From Seiridium cupressi (lineage: Eukaryota; Ascomycota; Sordariomycetes; Amphisphaeriales; Sporocadaceae), in NCBI GenBank assembly GCA_036674765.1, contig JARVKI010000019.1, positions 62,001 to 126,000 of the forward strand: 64,000 nucleotides of DNA, written 5' to 3'. A program made the position numbers and the translations under genes. Under the pieces are notes generated by a model. It did no database searches. It saw only the letters and a program-made list of their open reading frames with translations, and was not told the origin of the DNA. Of the stretch, positions 22,825 to 36,325 are shown piece by piece; the stretch's first letter is position 1; each line of letters begins with the position of its first letter.

Positions 22825-25394
22825 TTTGGGTGTGAGAAAGGTGAAGGTTAAGGCTTGATAGATGCTTATTTGAAGGTCTTGGATGAGGGAGCTCTGTTTG
22901 TGTCCTGCTGCTGGGTGAGAAGATGGCATTGTGGGGGATGTTCCACCCATTTATACTCATAACCTGCTTGTCAAGTTCAGCGGACATGCTGGAACGACAA
23001 TGCTCTCTTATCAGATCGCATACGCAGTATGACGGGAATGTCATCGTTTCGATCACCGCAGCTTGGTAGGGGTTGAGTTTACTTCATCCTGTCAGCCACC
23101 TGCAGTCATATGACCATATTTTTTCTGGTTCTCGCATCCTATCCATGTTTTGCTTAGTTGGCATATCGCCAAATTCATACGTTCAGCACAAATGTCTAAC
23201 CGGGTGTGAAGGCGTCTTTAGTCTCCCTTACTACCCTGGACCAGCTGATTAGTGCAATTCGATGCTTCGATGGGTTTCCTCAGAACGGGAACAAAACTAG
23301 TATCATGCCATAGATCAGTTAGATTATGGTAGATACATTTTCGAATTCGAATCTATCCTCTAAAATTTCTTCCGTATCTATTCGACAACGTGAAAACCCA
23401 CTAGATAAGAAGACGCACAACAGATTCTGCGATGCGAGCAATATTATAACAGAATAGCTGCAGGAGGTGTTCCTACCAATGGTAGCTGCAGGTCAGTCAT
23501 GTGCCTGGAAGTCCCGCACTCCAAGCCGCATCGCAGACACACAATTCTCAGCCCATAGGAAGTTGTAGATATCACCAAGATGTGTCGCGTAACAACCTAG
23601 TTCTCAACCATCTTCTCGGCTGTCGGTGAGACGAGGCACAGGAGCTCGGTCTGAGGTAAGAACACGCCACGCATCGGCTCCCGGCCCGGCCAACGTTTCG
23701 TGCGCCGCATGCTTTGCCATTGATGTAAGCAGCCCTATCCAAATTGAACCCAAGTGAAATCCCGTCGCGGGATGTGACCCAAACAAAACTTCTAGAATTC
23801 CCCGAAGTGACGGTGAAAGATGAGAAGCGATGGGGCCTGAAAATAGTTCACGCCGGCAGGGTTACAGCTGCCCCACAGGCCGTATTATTGATGCCATGGA
23901 TTACATAAAATAATCGTGCCTTCCATCTAAGAAGGTTCGCTTCGTATAAAGATTTTAGATATCCTGTCGTATAGGCAGCGAATATGCCACATCGTAACTT
24001 GAATAAAACTCCACGAATAAAGTTAGCTATACAGATCCCGAGCATCTAAATGTAGATAAGTGAAAACCGCGTTTGTCATTGCCCAATGGAGACACAAGCG
24101 GAATCTCCGCGGATTTATAATACCATAAACTAGTAGCATTGACTGAGTCGGCCTCGAAAAGACGTCATGTAATCACGCAAGGATCTCATTTTGTAGGCGC
24201 TGTATCAGTCAGATATACAAGGCATCAAGTTCAATGGCAGGGATCATCGACCCAACGCATGCGCGACTGCCACGACGCTAGCAGATGCATTTTATTTTCA
24301 ACAGGGGAGCTATACGGGAAACGAATGGGATCCTTCGGACGAGATCACATGTGTTTGCCTCTCTGTAAGTTCCAGACGTGAGCGTTATCTGGTTCGCACT
24401 AAAATCGTGAAGGGTGTAGACTTAAATACACAACGCCGCCAAATAAGAGACCTGAATCCTGAAATCTCACATCGTGTTTTGATCACCATATTACAGGCTA
24501 AGTTTGCCAAGGCTTTCTTACCATGGAAATGATGATAGTGTGACTCAATCAAGCTGGACTACTGATTGTAGTCGCTGAGAATCTCGGTATAAATCATACT
24601 CAGCCTTACGAAGCGTACTAATCGGGATATCACATTGCAAACAGCATGAGATAGCAGAGTTTTGTTGCTCAGAGAGATAGAACAAGGGAGATCAAACCTT
24701 TCCATAATGTCGGATCCTAGTCCTTGTCAAGAGCTTACTGCTCGTGTTGACGACTTCTCCCTATGCAGCTACACTAGTCGGATCCCATTGGTCAGGGAAA
24801 GCATCTGCCTGTGGACAATTACATTTGTTCTCACAGACGGGCTAGACCTGAAACAAATCTCTGCACGCATGAGGGATAGATGGGCTAAACTGTATCGAGT
24901 GTCCCATAAACAGAGTTTGTGGCGTCGGTGAACAGGAGAATATAAGGCTAGCTTCCGACCGATTATCCTACTAAGTTGCGAAGCCAGGTCAAAGAAGAGA
25001 CTTGATATTTGGGAACAGACATTTTCTCATCTTCCACCCAAACCATGAATTTCTCTTTTGCATATATTCCATGCAGCACATAATCACAGGACGAATCTGG
25101 ATGGCACATCAGTCCTCTGTTCATGCCTACCAAATACAAATTGTCCAATGGACGGTGTCAATGCCATTATGGGCCCTGAATTACGTGGCACTACCTGGCA
25201 AGACTCAATTTCCAACCTTGCCAGGAAGGGCAATGTCAAGATAAGTTATAGGCATGTGGATTTCCTTATTATCCAGGCAGATAGTAGCTGTTGCTAATCC
25301 CGGGTAGACCGGGTCGTTCATTCATTCTATGAAAGCAAATAACTCGCTAGGAACATTTCATCCCGTTACCATAGAGAGACTAATGGTCTCAACT
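22825..25394. other. gene-poor region
   Basis: About 2.6 kb between the small secreted protein and MetAP2. It has AT-rich stretches, but I see no domain-bearing frame, transposon protein or tandem array. A frame at 24662-24931 (an inner ATG reads MSDPSPCQELTARVDDF) and one at 25058-25297 read somewhat like protein but match no family I know. Confidence 0.45.
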
Positions 25395-26901
25395 TTAGAA
25401 GTCGTCACCGCGGCTGATAACCTCCTTTACGGTAGGTCTAAGCAGAACCGTCTAAATCAGGTTAGAGAGGTTTTGGGGGCATTACATCGATATTACTCAC
25501 GTGTTCGAACTGGGCAGTGTATGAGCCCTTCTTATCGACTAGAGGTGGGTAGTCCTGAACAACGCCAGTCTTTACGAGATGGCTCAGCTGTCGTCTTTGT
25601 CAGTAAACATTCCGATCCGGGTGAACTGTTGAATACCTACCCCAAGCAGGTATTTCTCCTGCCCGATTCTGTCCAAGTATCTTCGGCACCAAGGTAAAGT
25701 GCCAAAGTTCTTCTTGATGACATTCAAGAGGGGCTTGGCAGAAGCAACGCGCAAATTTCCAGTGGGAGCATCTGGGTTCAAGGCGTAGTGAGAGACTTCT
25801 CCCTCATCCCAAACCCTGCCAGTTCCAGTAGTTCCGAAGGTCTCGATAGCGAAAACATCGCCTTCTTCCATCTTTGTAGTGTCGTTTGTCTTGACAATAG
25901 GCACACTCTTGGTGCCGTGGATGCTGTAGGGCAGGATGGTGTGTCCACTCAGGGTTCTGATGGACTTGATAGGATATGTAGTGCCGTTGATCTCGCATTC
26001 ATAGCTCTCCATGGCCTCCTGGATCAGTCCACCGAGCTCTCCTAGGCGAACATCAATTCCAGCTTCCTTGATACCGGTGTTGGTGGCATCCTTTACGGCT
26101 GCCAAGAGGTTGTCGTACATGGGGTCGAAGGCTATGGTGAAGGCACTGTCGACAATTCTTCCATTGACGTGAACGCCAATATCGACTTTCATAACGTTGC
26201 TCTGCTGCAACACAGTCTTGTTGCCAGCGTTGGGGCTGTAGTGGGCAGCGATGTGGTCCAGGTTGAGACCAGTGGGGAAACCCATGCCGGCAATAATTGC
26301 GTCTCCCTCGGCAAGGCCATCATGTCCGACCAGGCGGCGGACGCTGTCCTCGATGCCGTTGGCGATCTCGGTCAAGGTCTGGCCGGGCTTGATATTCTTC
26401 TGTGCCCACTGGCGCACCTGTCGGTGGGTTTCGGCGGCGTGGCGGTAGTCAGTGAGAAAGTCGTTGTTGATGTTGTCGAGGTGACGCTTCTCTTCGTTGG
26501 TCGTTCTGTAGCTGTTCTCGTTCACGTACTCGGCCTCCTCGCCCTTGGGGTAGCTGTTGTTGGGGAACAGCTGCGATATGAGCACACTGGGCGGGTCTGT
26601 CTGGGCTGTAGGCGCCTTCTTCTTCTTCCTGGGCTTTCTCTTCTTCTTCTTTTTCTTGGCTGCTCCGTCACCGGCATCGGGCGCAGCGTCGTCGGCGTCG
26701 TCGTCGGATTCGGCGTCTGAGTTTTCTGCCAAATTGCCGTTTGCCGCCGTCTTCCCGTCGGGCTTGCCGTTAGCAGTGCTGGTGGCATCGGCCACTGCAG
26801 CAACGAGCGCATTAGTATCAAAGCTGACCGGTTCGCGTCACAACATGGCGAGACTCACCGCTAAGCTTCTTCAGCTCCTCGCTGGGAACTTGGGCGGCCA
26901 T
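25395..26901 (-). CDS. MAP2: methionine aminopeptidase 2
   Basis: Exons 26901-26859, 26794-25641, 25587-25501 and 25451-25395 give 446 aa with every phase closing. The 43-nt first exon supplies [14 protein letters not shown]; the last two short exons supply [20 protein letters not shown] and the HTVLL...SRGDDF end. The N-terminus is acidic then Lys-rich ([14 protein letters not shown]), the ribosome-associated region of type 2 enzymes. Catalytic-domain landmarks are [33 protein letters not shown] (metal aspartates), LSGHTILPY with the metal histidine, [10 protein letters not shown] (metal Glu) and the final Glu in QFEH. It removes initiator methionine from nascent cytosolic proteins and is the class targeted by fumagillin. 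Confidence 0.95.
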
Positions 26902-29490
26902 TATGTCTGTGGTCGAGCGTATGCACTTGAGAAGTCTTGACCTACGGCCCCGGCAGCGACGGGCATTCACCCCACCAAATCTTTTTTAAGGCACACTCAG
27001 CCTGTCGAGAGAAAGGCGCGGGGTAACTAAGGTAGTGGCCTGTTCCTGTCAAACAAAACTCGCTAAATCCGTATGGCTCGATATGTGCATACTTAGCGAA
27101 CCGCCGCTAGTCATAGAGCGGGCGCATAGCATTAGTTTATACATATTCTGATCATCACGACTATTCTATCAAAGCTAAACTCTCATATATAGTATAGCAA
27201 TATAGACAAATGTTGATTCTTCTAACATTATGTTGATTTTATATAGTTGACTTTTGCCTTGAAGCCACTCACATAACTGGTACGAGAAATGAGAAAACTA
27301 GCTGTTATCGGATATCAAGTGGTGCTTTACTATGCTCAACCTACATGTAAGTATATAGTCCGTGCTAGGACTAAACACGGGCTGTTATTTTATGTCGAGT
27401 TGCAAATTTTACTTTTCATCAATTGTTATGCAACGAACTTGACAACAGACTGCTAAAGATATGAATCGACTTGAGAAACTCCCTGAATGATGCATCATAA
27501 GCAGTTGATGTGCATCTCTGAGCGTTACGCGTCTGGGGGAAATGCTAAATCCATGAAGTTTCTCGAGAATATATATATAATGCCCAGAAAATCCCCCGTC
27601 ATAATATCTCTCTGGGAAAAGTCGATATATATGCTTGGGGTCTAATATTATAAGCAAAACATAGACGATTAGTTTGTTTGAACTGCATCAAGCCACTCCA
27701 CTAAAACATTCACCATTAGACTCTTGCAGAAGTAAATCATAAGGGCAAAGACTCCATGATCGACTGAACTGTTGACCCAGATACCATTACGAGTCAGAAC
27801 TCCGCCAGTCCTCTGGCAATCTGTATCGATCACTGATCTATTATTTTCATGTATTCCGTCGGCATGTCTGAGCATCTTTTCAACGACTGCTGGCATTGCG
27901 TAATGATCACGCAGCCCAGAGTGCCATTCTCCAGCTCAATCTCAAGTTATTATTCTACGTCAGAGCTTTACACTCCCATGTTCATTGACAGATCACAGGG
28001 TTATGAACGCCCGACGACCTGTTCCCAACGTTTTCACCTTGTCCAATGCGCCACGACCTCGAAATCGTCTTCCTCGTCGAATACCACCATCAAAGTCGCC
28101 CTGCAAGACCAACTAGATTTAGCAGAGGTTATTGGATAACAGTTGCCTTGAGCAAGAGAACGTTATAAGTCATGACGCGCCACCCGAAGCATAGAAGGCA
28201 CTCGTTCGATCTTCGACGTAATTTGCGTGATGACCTTACCAGCTAGAACGCTGTGCGACTCGTGAAATGAACACCAGTAGACTATAACGTCGCAGAACTG
28301 TAAGCAGTTCAGCGACAAAATAGATTCGCACTCTATGTCCTAGCTATCATTCTGTGGCTGTCAGTCTGTTTGGACACAGAGTTTCGCGGAACGGCTACGC
28401 ATGGGAAATTCTTGGCTGGCCGCGATTCGCATTATACCAGAGGTGGTTTTTGTCAAACTCAAGCTCCTCGAAGGCAAGCAATAATTGGCTCTCATGAATG
28501 TTAGAGATGCTCGGATCATAGTATTTCTAACACCGCAAGAGAGAGGTCTGCTAAACGAGGAATGAAGCGGGAAATGGTATTGGGAGGAATGAAAACACCA
28601 AGACGACTGGAGGGGAGTTGGGGAACCTGGCACGTTCTCCAACAAAGTCGTATGACAACGTGACCACTTGCATCAATGCATGTATTCTCATGCCAGGGAT
28701 CTCTCATGATTGATTGGCTTAGTAGGCCTGTGTTACATAAAAGTTTCTTGATATCAATTCCTAGTTATTAACTGCTGAACCTTCAAAATTACATGTACTC
28801 TTTCGTCGCGCATACTCGTATTGGTTTCCTAATTCCCATAATTAATGTATTTAAAAGCCTTAGTCCATTATTTAGTAGAAATCGGATAATATGGTTGAAT
28901 GGCGAACCAATTTATTGAGGTTCGCTCTCTAGGTCTTTGCCTCTTGTGATGGGGCTCGGCCATGTCGCATTCGCACCAATTCTGCATAAACTGTTTCCCT
29001 CTAAATCGAGCCAGGAATCCAGGCATATGTTACTTGACAATTTCGAAGTGTTGGTTCCTGCTTATAAACTTGAATGAATTAGAAATGCTAAGGATGACTC
29101 ATCATAATCACATCATTATTAATATGGTAAAAACACCAACCTTGTTCCAACAGATCTGCCGATATTATTGCTGTCTTAGATCCGCATCGCGGCTCACAAC
29201 GTCGCTCTTCTGCATGCTCCAAGACCTTACAAACCGTAAGATATCACTAAATTCTATTGCCACTCTTGACGACTTCGAATTGTGAGTTGCACGGACTGGC
29301 GAATGATACGTGCTAGGTGGAGCAGCAAAGTGTCAAGATAGACGGGTATATTTATCCTCTATGTCCGAGCCCCGACTTTGGTCCGCCTTTTCCGTCTGTT
29401 GTCCCATAACTTATGGGCCATAAGTAGCCAACTTTTCTACCTACACATCTAGTATCAACTCTACATAGTAGCAGACGGGTCTATTTCATC
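26902..29490. other. gene-poor divergent intergenic region
   Basis: About 2.6 kb separating MetAP2 (-) from the oxidoreductase (+). The stretch 27120-27640 is visibly AT-rich, with an ATATATATAA run near 27572. Frames at 27849-28139, 28361-28645 and 28962-29285 show no domain. No transposon ends were found. Confidence 0.45.
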
Positions 29491-30855
29491 ATGGAATTAT
29501 CAATATTCGGCGCAGTCCGTCGTGATTCGCAGAGCTTTAGCCCTCCTGAGTCTCCGAAAACAGACAATCCACTGAGGTTCGGCATCCTGGGTGCTGCGGA
29601 CATCGCGTAAGTTGAGCTGACCACCTCTGTTGGTTGACCGTCATCCCATCTAAGCAGTAATTAATTCGTAGGCCGGATGCGGTTATTTTTCCCGCGAAGA
29701 GTCACCCGGATGTTGTAATCCAGGCCGTAGCAGCCCGAGATCAAGAAAAAGCAAAGGCCTACGCCGAGAAGCATGGGATTCCGGAGGTAAAGGGTAGCTA
29801 TCAAGGTGAGCTCATCGTATGCGTTATCGTTTTGAGTTATGCCGCTTACTGTAGCAGAGATGCTGGACGATCCCAAGATAGACTGCGTCTATATTCCACT
29901 GCCTAATGGACTTCATTACGAATGGTCGCTGAAGGCATTGAAGGCAGGGAAGCATGTTCTCGTGGAGAAGCCGTCGTTCAATAACACAACAGAAGCCGAG
30001 TCAATTTACCATCACTCTGTACTCTCATCCAATGGAGCATCAAAGCCATTGATTCTCCTAGAAGCCGTGCACTACATTTTTCATCCCGCTTGGGCCAAGT
30101 TCATGAGCTTCGTCTCGCCACAGGACGTCGTGAGAACCAAGGCGACACTATTGGCACCGGCAACCATATTCAACAATGACAACATCCGCTTCCGATACGA
30201 GTTGGCCGGCGGTGCTATAATGGATCTGGGATCATACACGTCGAGCGCACTGGTGCGAATCTTCGGCGGCGTGGCGGAGGCATGCGAAGAGGCTGCTTTC
30301 AAGCCCACCACCTACGATGCGAGATGTGATCAGAATTATAACGTCAAGTATCGTTTTCCTGGCGGCCGCGTTGGGGTCATGGAAGGAGACTTGAAATCCC
30401 CCATCGACCAGTTCTACCCAGTCCTTGATGTTGAGCATGGTCCTGTCATTATCTCCAGCGCAGACGCTGGGGTTGATGTTGCAGCGGGACAGGAGGTCAT
30501 CCGTACGCGCAAAGTCAAGTTCACGAACTTTGTGTTGCCTCACGTTGGGCACTCTATACAGGTGGAGGACGAGTTTGCCGTCCGCAAGATCGGCGAGGAG
30601 AAAGCTGTCGTGAAGACGTGGAAGAAAAGTGAAACCATCCAGACTTACACTTTCCGCGAAGCTGAGATTGAGCAAGACGGAGAGCCCTTCTGGACCACCT
30701 ACAGGTATCAACTGGAGCAGTTCGTCAATAAGGTGAGGGGGCGTGAGACGGCTCAATGGGTAGACGGCGACAGGACCACCGACACGCTGCGAATGATCGA
30801 TATGGCATACACCGCCGGGAAGTTTCCGCTGAGGCTGACTAGCGAGTATAAATAG
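29491..30855 (+). CDS. GFO/IDH/MocA-family oxidoreductase, dimeric dihydrodiol dehydrogenase-like
   Basis: Exons 29491-29606, 29672-29805 and 29858-30855 give 415 aa; phases 2 and 1 close properly. The NAD(P)-binding start RFGILGAADIA is split by the first intron, so the last exon alone lacks the cofactor site. Further landmarks are VAARDQEKAKAYAEKHGIP, DCVYIPLPNGLHYEWSLKA, AGKHVLVEKPSFNN (EKP, the family's conserved lysine-proline) and AGGAIMDLGSYTSSALVRIF (catalytic region). The family oxidises trans-dihydrodiols or sugars such as xylose. Fungal members are often called D-xylose 1-dehydrogenase (NADP+). Substrate not determined; no signal peptide. Confidence 0.88.
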
Positions 30856-31939
30856 GATCAGAGTCCGTGTTGGGTCTATAAGACGCTAACTAGGCCCGGG
30901 TGGAACCGTCTTCAGGTTGATCATTCTTTCAGTGTACTTTGCACTTAAATGGTTTCGGCGTTAGAAAATACAACACTCTCATTAATACTGATTCTCTCAA
31001 TACGAAGAGCTAGAGTGCATGTCTAATCACCTGGCACAGCTTGAACTTCCGAACGTTTTGACCACTTTGTTTTCTGCCCAAGGATGACCTCGACCACATC
31101 GGTGCGCATGGGCGGTGAAAGACCTTTGTAACCTCCACCATAACGCGACCCCCATCCCATCAGTAGACAGACAGCACGTGCAAGAGCGATGTCCAATGAG
31201 AGTTAATCTCAAAGAATACCCCCCGTCATCCGGGAAGACTATACCAATCTGGCGACCGGGACACCACTATACTTCCGAATAAGCCACCAGTGAAATCTTG
31301 CCGTCGCGGCATTTTTACCATGTTGGCCCTCGTTGTCTCCTGGAAGACCGGCAGCATGCATAATTTGAATTCCCAATCCTGGCTGGTGACGACGACGATA
31401 ATGCGGAGTCGCTTAAGGCCTGCAGGGGCTAGCCGTAGCATCCGTCCCCCCAATTCGGGTCCCTATGTACAACGCAGTTACATTGTAATCTTGTAATCTT
31501 GGTGCACTGGTGGGCCCAAACCCTGGCATCTTCCTCGGCTTTGCTGCTCGCTCACAGCAGTAAGCTTGGCCGGGCTAATTAGTCTGGCAAAGAAACCAGC
31601 ACAACTGACAGCACGTACGCAATCCGCTGCGTGCAGGTAACCCGAATTTGCTCATTCCGACCGGCAATGGCCTATTCGAGTGTGATCCGCCGTTCAGGGC
31701 CAAGAGATTAGCGAATAGTGATGCCCACGTGGATATGCAGGTACCAGGGCCCCTTCCAAAAGTTGTTATGAACGTTGACGACCAATGCCATGCGTGTGCA
31801 CCAGCACGATGTCCTTCTGGTGATACTATAATAAGGGCGTAGGCATGTCTCGAAGTGCTCAGGCTGTCCAGCGTGGCAGAACAACGGCAAATTTCGTGTT
31901 GTGCTGTACATAGCCTCTTGACGGCACTCCCATTCCACG
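30856..31939. other. promoter side of the NLP gene
   Basis: About 1.1 kb without a supported gene. A TATAATAAG at 31827-31835 lies some 105 bases before the NLP start and could be its TATA element. The long minus-strand frame at 31575-31967 looks like chance. Confidence 0.4.
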
Positions 31940-32760
31940 ATGCTCGCCAAACTCTCCTTGCTAGCACTCGCCCTCGCGGCGCCTCGGCCTGTCAAACGTG
32001 CTGACATCGATCACGATGCAGTTGTTGGCTTTGACGAGACTGTTCCGGACACCACTGTCGGCGAGCTCATGCTGAAATGGAAGCCGACCCTCTATGTAGT
32101 GGACGGCTGCGTGCCGTTCCCCGCTGTTGACGAAGACGGAAACACCAGGTGAGACTGTGTGAGCTCTTACATACGCTTGAAGACGCTGCTGACCCATCAA
32201 ACAAAGCGCTGGTCTCTCACCTACAGGGACCTCAAGTGGGGATTGCGACTCCAGCACGGGACAAGTCTATTCCCGTGCCGAGTCCTATAACGATGCATTC
32301 GCCATCATGTACAGCTGGTACTTCCCCAAGGACGAGCCGTCATGGCTCGAGTCACTCGTCGGCGTCGGCCATCGATACGACTGGGAGGGTATCGTGGTCT
32401 GGCTATCTGACGACACCGCCGATGCGACACTCCTTGGTGTTGCTGCCTCATACCACGGTGACTATGTCACCTCGACTGATCCTGATTTGAGCGGAGATAG
32501 CCCCTTGATCCAATATTACACTGCGTATGCGATCTTGGATCATTCCTTGGGTTTCACCGATACGGTGGGAGGCACGCAGCCGCTTATTGCTTGGGACTCG
32601 ATGCCTACCGTTGCTCAGGAGGCACTAGCTGATAAGGATTGGGGCGGTAAGTAGCCGTAACCTCGTGAGCTTGGGTTTTGATGCTAAACAAATCGTAGAT
32701 GCTAATGTGCCTTTCATTGACGCCAACTTTGAGTCAAACTTGGCTGAGGCTGAACTGTAA
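31940..32760 (+). CDS. NPP1/NLP-type (necrosis- and ethylene-inducing-like) secreted protein
   Basis: Exons 31940-32148, 32207-32646 and 32699-32760 give 236 aa with phases 2 and 1 closing. A short hydrophobic start (MLAKLSLLALALAAP) is followed by KR, then the family's early DHDAVVGFD segment. Two cysteines (DGCVPF and GDCDSS) fit the single conserved disulphide of type 1 members. The central MYSWYFPKDEP and the heptapeptide region are present, the latter reading GHRYDWE where most members have His at the fourth place. Cytolytic NLPs bind plant sphingolipids at the membrane; many fungal copies are not cytolytic. The reading frame is intact. Whether this copy is active cannot be told from sequence. 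Confidence 0.9.
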
Positions 32761-34413
32761 TAACGTGTGACATTTCCGATATTGAACGATGGGGTTTGAA
32801 TCGTCTTTCCTAGCACCATGAATTTCATGCATTACTAGTAATAGACAAACTGTTCGTAGCGGGTTTGCAATACTGATGCGTCATACTACCGTAGCGTCCC
32901 GTCTGAACTCATAGAAGGTTTTGCCTTGGTGTCTGTTTAAAATTACCTTTTTAAAACCAACAACATGATCATCGATGTTCGTTATTGGAGTTGCAATTCG
33001 ACGTGTTCTCAAGTCTGCTTTGCCGTACTGTAGACTCCATGATGACTGACTGCTATCAGCATGAGTTTCTATCAATACTCACTATCCCGACAGAAGGTAA
33101 GATCGATACTCTAAGCTTCCACTATGAGTAATATATACGGATTTGGATATCGACTATCAGATGCCATACCATCCTAGCTCTTTGATAACGGAACGCTGAT
33201 TGTTGCTGTCTCGCTGTTGAAAAAAAAGCTGAAGTTAGGAGTCGACGGTGCGGTCGTCTTGCTATCCTTCCTGGAAAATAAGGAAGACATATAGATAGGC
33301 ATGCACGCTCAACACGGTGAGACAAAAAGGAGGGAGAAGTGAAGAAATATGGACCGCAGATGCGTGAATTAGAGCATACCACTCTCCTAAACTAGAGAAA
33401 TGGGAATGAAATAAAGCCGTCATGGACTATAACGAGTGGACCTCGAGCTATTCCGAAAGGAAGGCGGGCGGGCCTATTATAACATGCATATGGCTCTTGC
33501 CGCCGCCAGACTCTAGCACTAGCGCCAAGATGCCGACGCGCTCACTTCAGGGCTGCACGTTCCCGAAGCAAAGGAGCCCTAGCCACAGGTCTCGCACATC
33601 AAAGCTTGTTTCGACCGCCATCCTCTCTTCCAACAAGGGCATGGCCATGCGACGGTGGACTCATATATGCGGAAATTCTTGTGTTCCTGCCATAACCGGC
33701 ATCTCCACCATGCAAGATTGACACCCCTCGCGCTTCGCATCTTCGGACACCGTAGGGAAAATAGCGAACCCGGTGGGGCTATAGCGGCCATACACACATT
33801 ACCCTATAAACCCGTGCAACAGGAGGATTGTACCGGGCGTGCTTACACATCGGATTTGCGGATTTACGGATTTACTCTGGATGCTGTAATAACGAGCATC
33901 GTTCCGACATTTCTCTCGGAAATTCCACTGTCATAGGGCTGCACTTGCGGGTTCTCCAGTGGTATCTCAAGCTCGTGTGCTGGGAACTCCCGAACTGCCG
34001 GCATTTCGTAGTGCATATCTTCACCAGACCCAGACGCTAGAGACCGTCTACTCTGAACAGCACCTGAAAGACGATATTGGGTATCCGCTGATCATTTTCT
34101 TGGGCTACGTCATGCGTGCATACACATCAAAATGCATTAGCTTTCGACAACTCAACGAGGGCAAGACAATGCGCATAGCATAGACGCACGACGCTTAATA
34201 ATGTCAGCCGCGTACTTGACTTGCGCCCACCGAGCAGGCCGAGGTGTCGGGGTAAGAAGCCTCTGGTTAGTATAAATAAGTACGGACAATATCTTCAAAC
34301 ATCCACATGACATACTATACAAGCCATAGAAAAATAAACACTGACAGCCATCGCCTTCTACTTTTCTCTGTATTCTGGGATAACAACATTGTCAGCAACA
34401 TATTCACATCAAC
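32761..34413. other. intergenic region between NLP and monooxygenase
   Basis: About 1.65 kb. TATAAATA at 34271-34278, roughly 140 bases before the monooxygenase start, is a likely core-promoter element. Other frames in the stretch carry no recognisable domain. Confidence 0.45.
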
Positions 34414-35839
34414 ATGGCTCCATCAAAGGATTTCCAAGTCGCCATCATCGGCGGTGGTATTGCGGGTTTGACGTTAGCCATCGCCCTGCACTACCGCAAC
34501 ATCCCCATCATGCTCTACGAGTCCGCAGCACACTTTGCCGAGATTGGCGCCGGCGTCTCATTCAGCCCCAACGCCGTCCAGGCCATGAAGGCCATCCACC
34601 CGAGTGTATACGAGGCCTTCGAGAGGGTGTGCACCCGCAATTGCTGGGAGTCAAAGAGGTACACTTGGTTTGACTATGTTGACGGGACTGAGGGCAACGA
34701 CAAAGACGTGGCTTTCACAATCCGGACGAGCCAGGGCCAGAACGCTGTGCACCGAGCGCATTACCTGGATGAACTGGTGAAGCTTCTGCCGGCCGAGAAG
34801 GCACAGTTCGGCAAGCGTTTGCAAGAGGTGAAGGAGGACGGGGATGGCAAGCTGGTCATGTCATTCCAGGACGGCTCAACCGCGACGGCGGACGCTGTGA
34901 TTGGATGTGATGGCATAAAATCCAAGGTGCGGCGGATGATCGTTGGTGCCGACCATCCTTCTGCACACCCTTCATATACCCACAAGTACGCTTACCGTGG
35001 ACTCGTGCCCATGGATGTAGCAGTTGAGACTATTGGAGATGAACGCGCAAAGAACTCATACGTTTTCGTAAGTAGCAAGATGAAACTAGAGCCAACTCTG
35101 GGACCTTTCAAAAGACACCATACTAACAGTTCTCCTAGATGGGTCAGGATGGCCATGTGCTGACCTTTCCGGTCGCTGGCGGAAAGCAACTGAACATCGT
35201 CGCTTTCCGTACAACCAAAGACGACTGGCCTGATTATTCAAAATTGACAAGACCTGCAAAGCGGGATGATGCTCTACGTGACTTCAAGGGTCACGGCGAC
35301 AACGTGACTAAGCTGCTAAAACTCACAAACGAAAATCTCGACGTGGTAAGTTTTCCAGAGTTGTTACCATGTTGGGGAAATCAGTCTTGTTGTCAACAAA
35401 GACAGCTAACGTATAATGATAGTGGGCAATTTTTGACACTGGCTCAACCCCAGTACCGACCTTCTACAAGGGCCGCATCTGCGTCACAGGCGATGCCGCC
35501 CATGCCACATCGCCTCACCATGGCGCCGGAGCCGGGTTCTGTATCGAGGACAGTTTCGTAATGGCGGATCTTTTGGCAGATGAGCGTGTGCAAAAGTCGA
35601 GCGACCTAGAATCCGTGTTTGCAGCATTCGACAAGACCCGCCGGGAGCGGTCGCACTGGCTGGTCCAGAGCAGTAGATTCATCGGAGATTGCTACGAGTG
35701 GCGGGCCGACGGGGTTGGAAAGGATTTCAAGAAGATCGAGGCGGAGATCAACCAGAGAGTCTCGATCATTGCGGATGTGGATGTCCATAAGCTCGCCGGG
35801 GCGGCGAAGGATGATCTGCATGCGAGATTGAGTGAATAG
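34414..35839 (+). CDS. FAD-dependent aromatic monooxygenase, salicylate hydroxylase-like
   Basis: Exons 34414-35067, 35139-35345 and 35423-35839 give 425 aa, with GTAAGT donors at both introns and a CTAAC branch site in the first. The Rossmann motif VAIIGGGIAGLTLA (about residues 9-22) binds FAD. The DG-type motif ADAVIGCDGIKSKVR and the second FAD motif ICVTGDAAHATSPHHGAGA are both complete, as expected for flavoprotein hydroxylases of the PHBH fold. The family hydroxylates aromatic acids such as salicylate with NAD(P)H and O2; fungal copies serve both aromatic catabolism and secondary metabolism. Substrate unknown. It sits alone between the NLP gene and an unrelated minus-strand gene, so no cluster is implied. 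Confidence 0.9.
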
Positions 35840-36325
35840 TGAACGACACATTTGCTATAGAGATTTGATAAATAGAAATAGCTTCACAGACCTAGCACCC
35901 GGATTACCGGCCACCAAGATGCAATGCTTGGAGAGGGCAGACCTGACAGCTGAGAGTGGCTAGAGCTTTTGTATGATGAAAGTTGGAAATACCACATACT
36001 TGAGATCCTTACATTCCGCGCCCACGTATTTTCTTCATGGAAACTTTGCGCATTGGCGCTTCAGCCCTCTCTAAATATGACAAATACCAAAGTCTGCAAC
36101 CATTTTAGGAATTTCTCACGAGTTTAAAAAACTATGCCAACCAAAGGTAATCACGCCAGCTCAAAAATCAAACCTGCCTTCAACATTATAACATCCCTCT
36201 TGAATCCTTCAAATTCGTGCCCTTTTTCTACTGTTAGTAACATCTGTCAACATGACTAATGCCGCTGTATACCTTGCTACCTATTTCACTTTTGAATTAC
36301 CCAAGTATTTATTTCGTCAAACCAA
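35840..36325. other. convergent 3' spacer
   Basis: About 490 AT-rich bases between two converging genes. No feature is seen. Confidence 0.4.

Noticed and set aside
22825..22950. Upstream in-frame extension of the small secreted protein
   Set aside because: It would place 42 hydrophilic residues before a perfect signal peptide.
24662..24931. 89-codon plus-strand frame with protein-like text
   Set aside because: No family match, no splice partner and no start-site support; left as non-coding.
26169..26720. Long plus-strand frame (183 codons) opposite MetAP2
   Set aside because: It is an antisense shadow of the MetAP2 exon; its composition follows from reversed Lys/Asp codons.
31575..31967. 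130-codon minus-strand frame opposite the NLP start
   Set aside because: It overlaps a supported gene and promoter on the other strand and has no recognisable motif.
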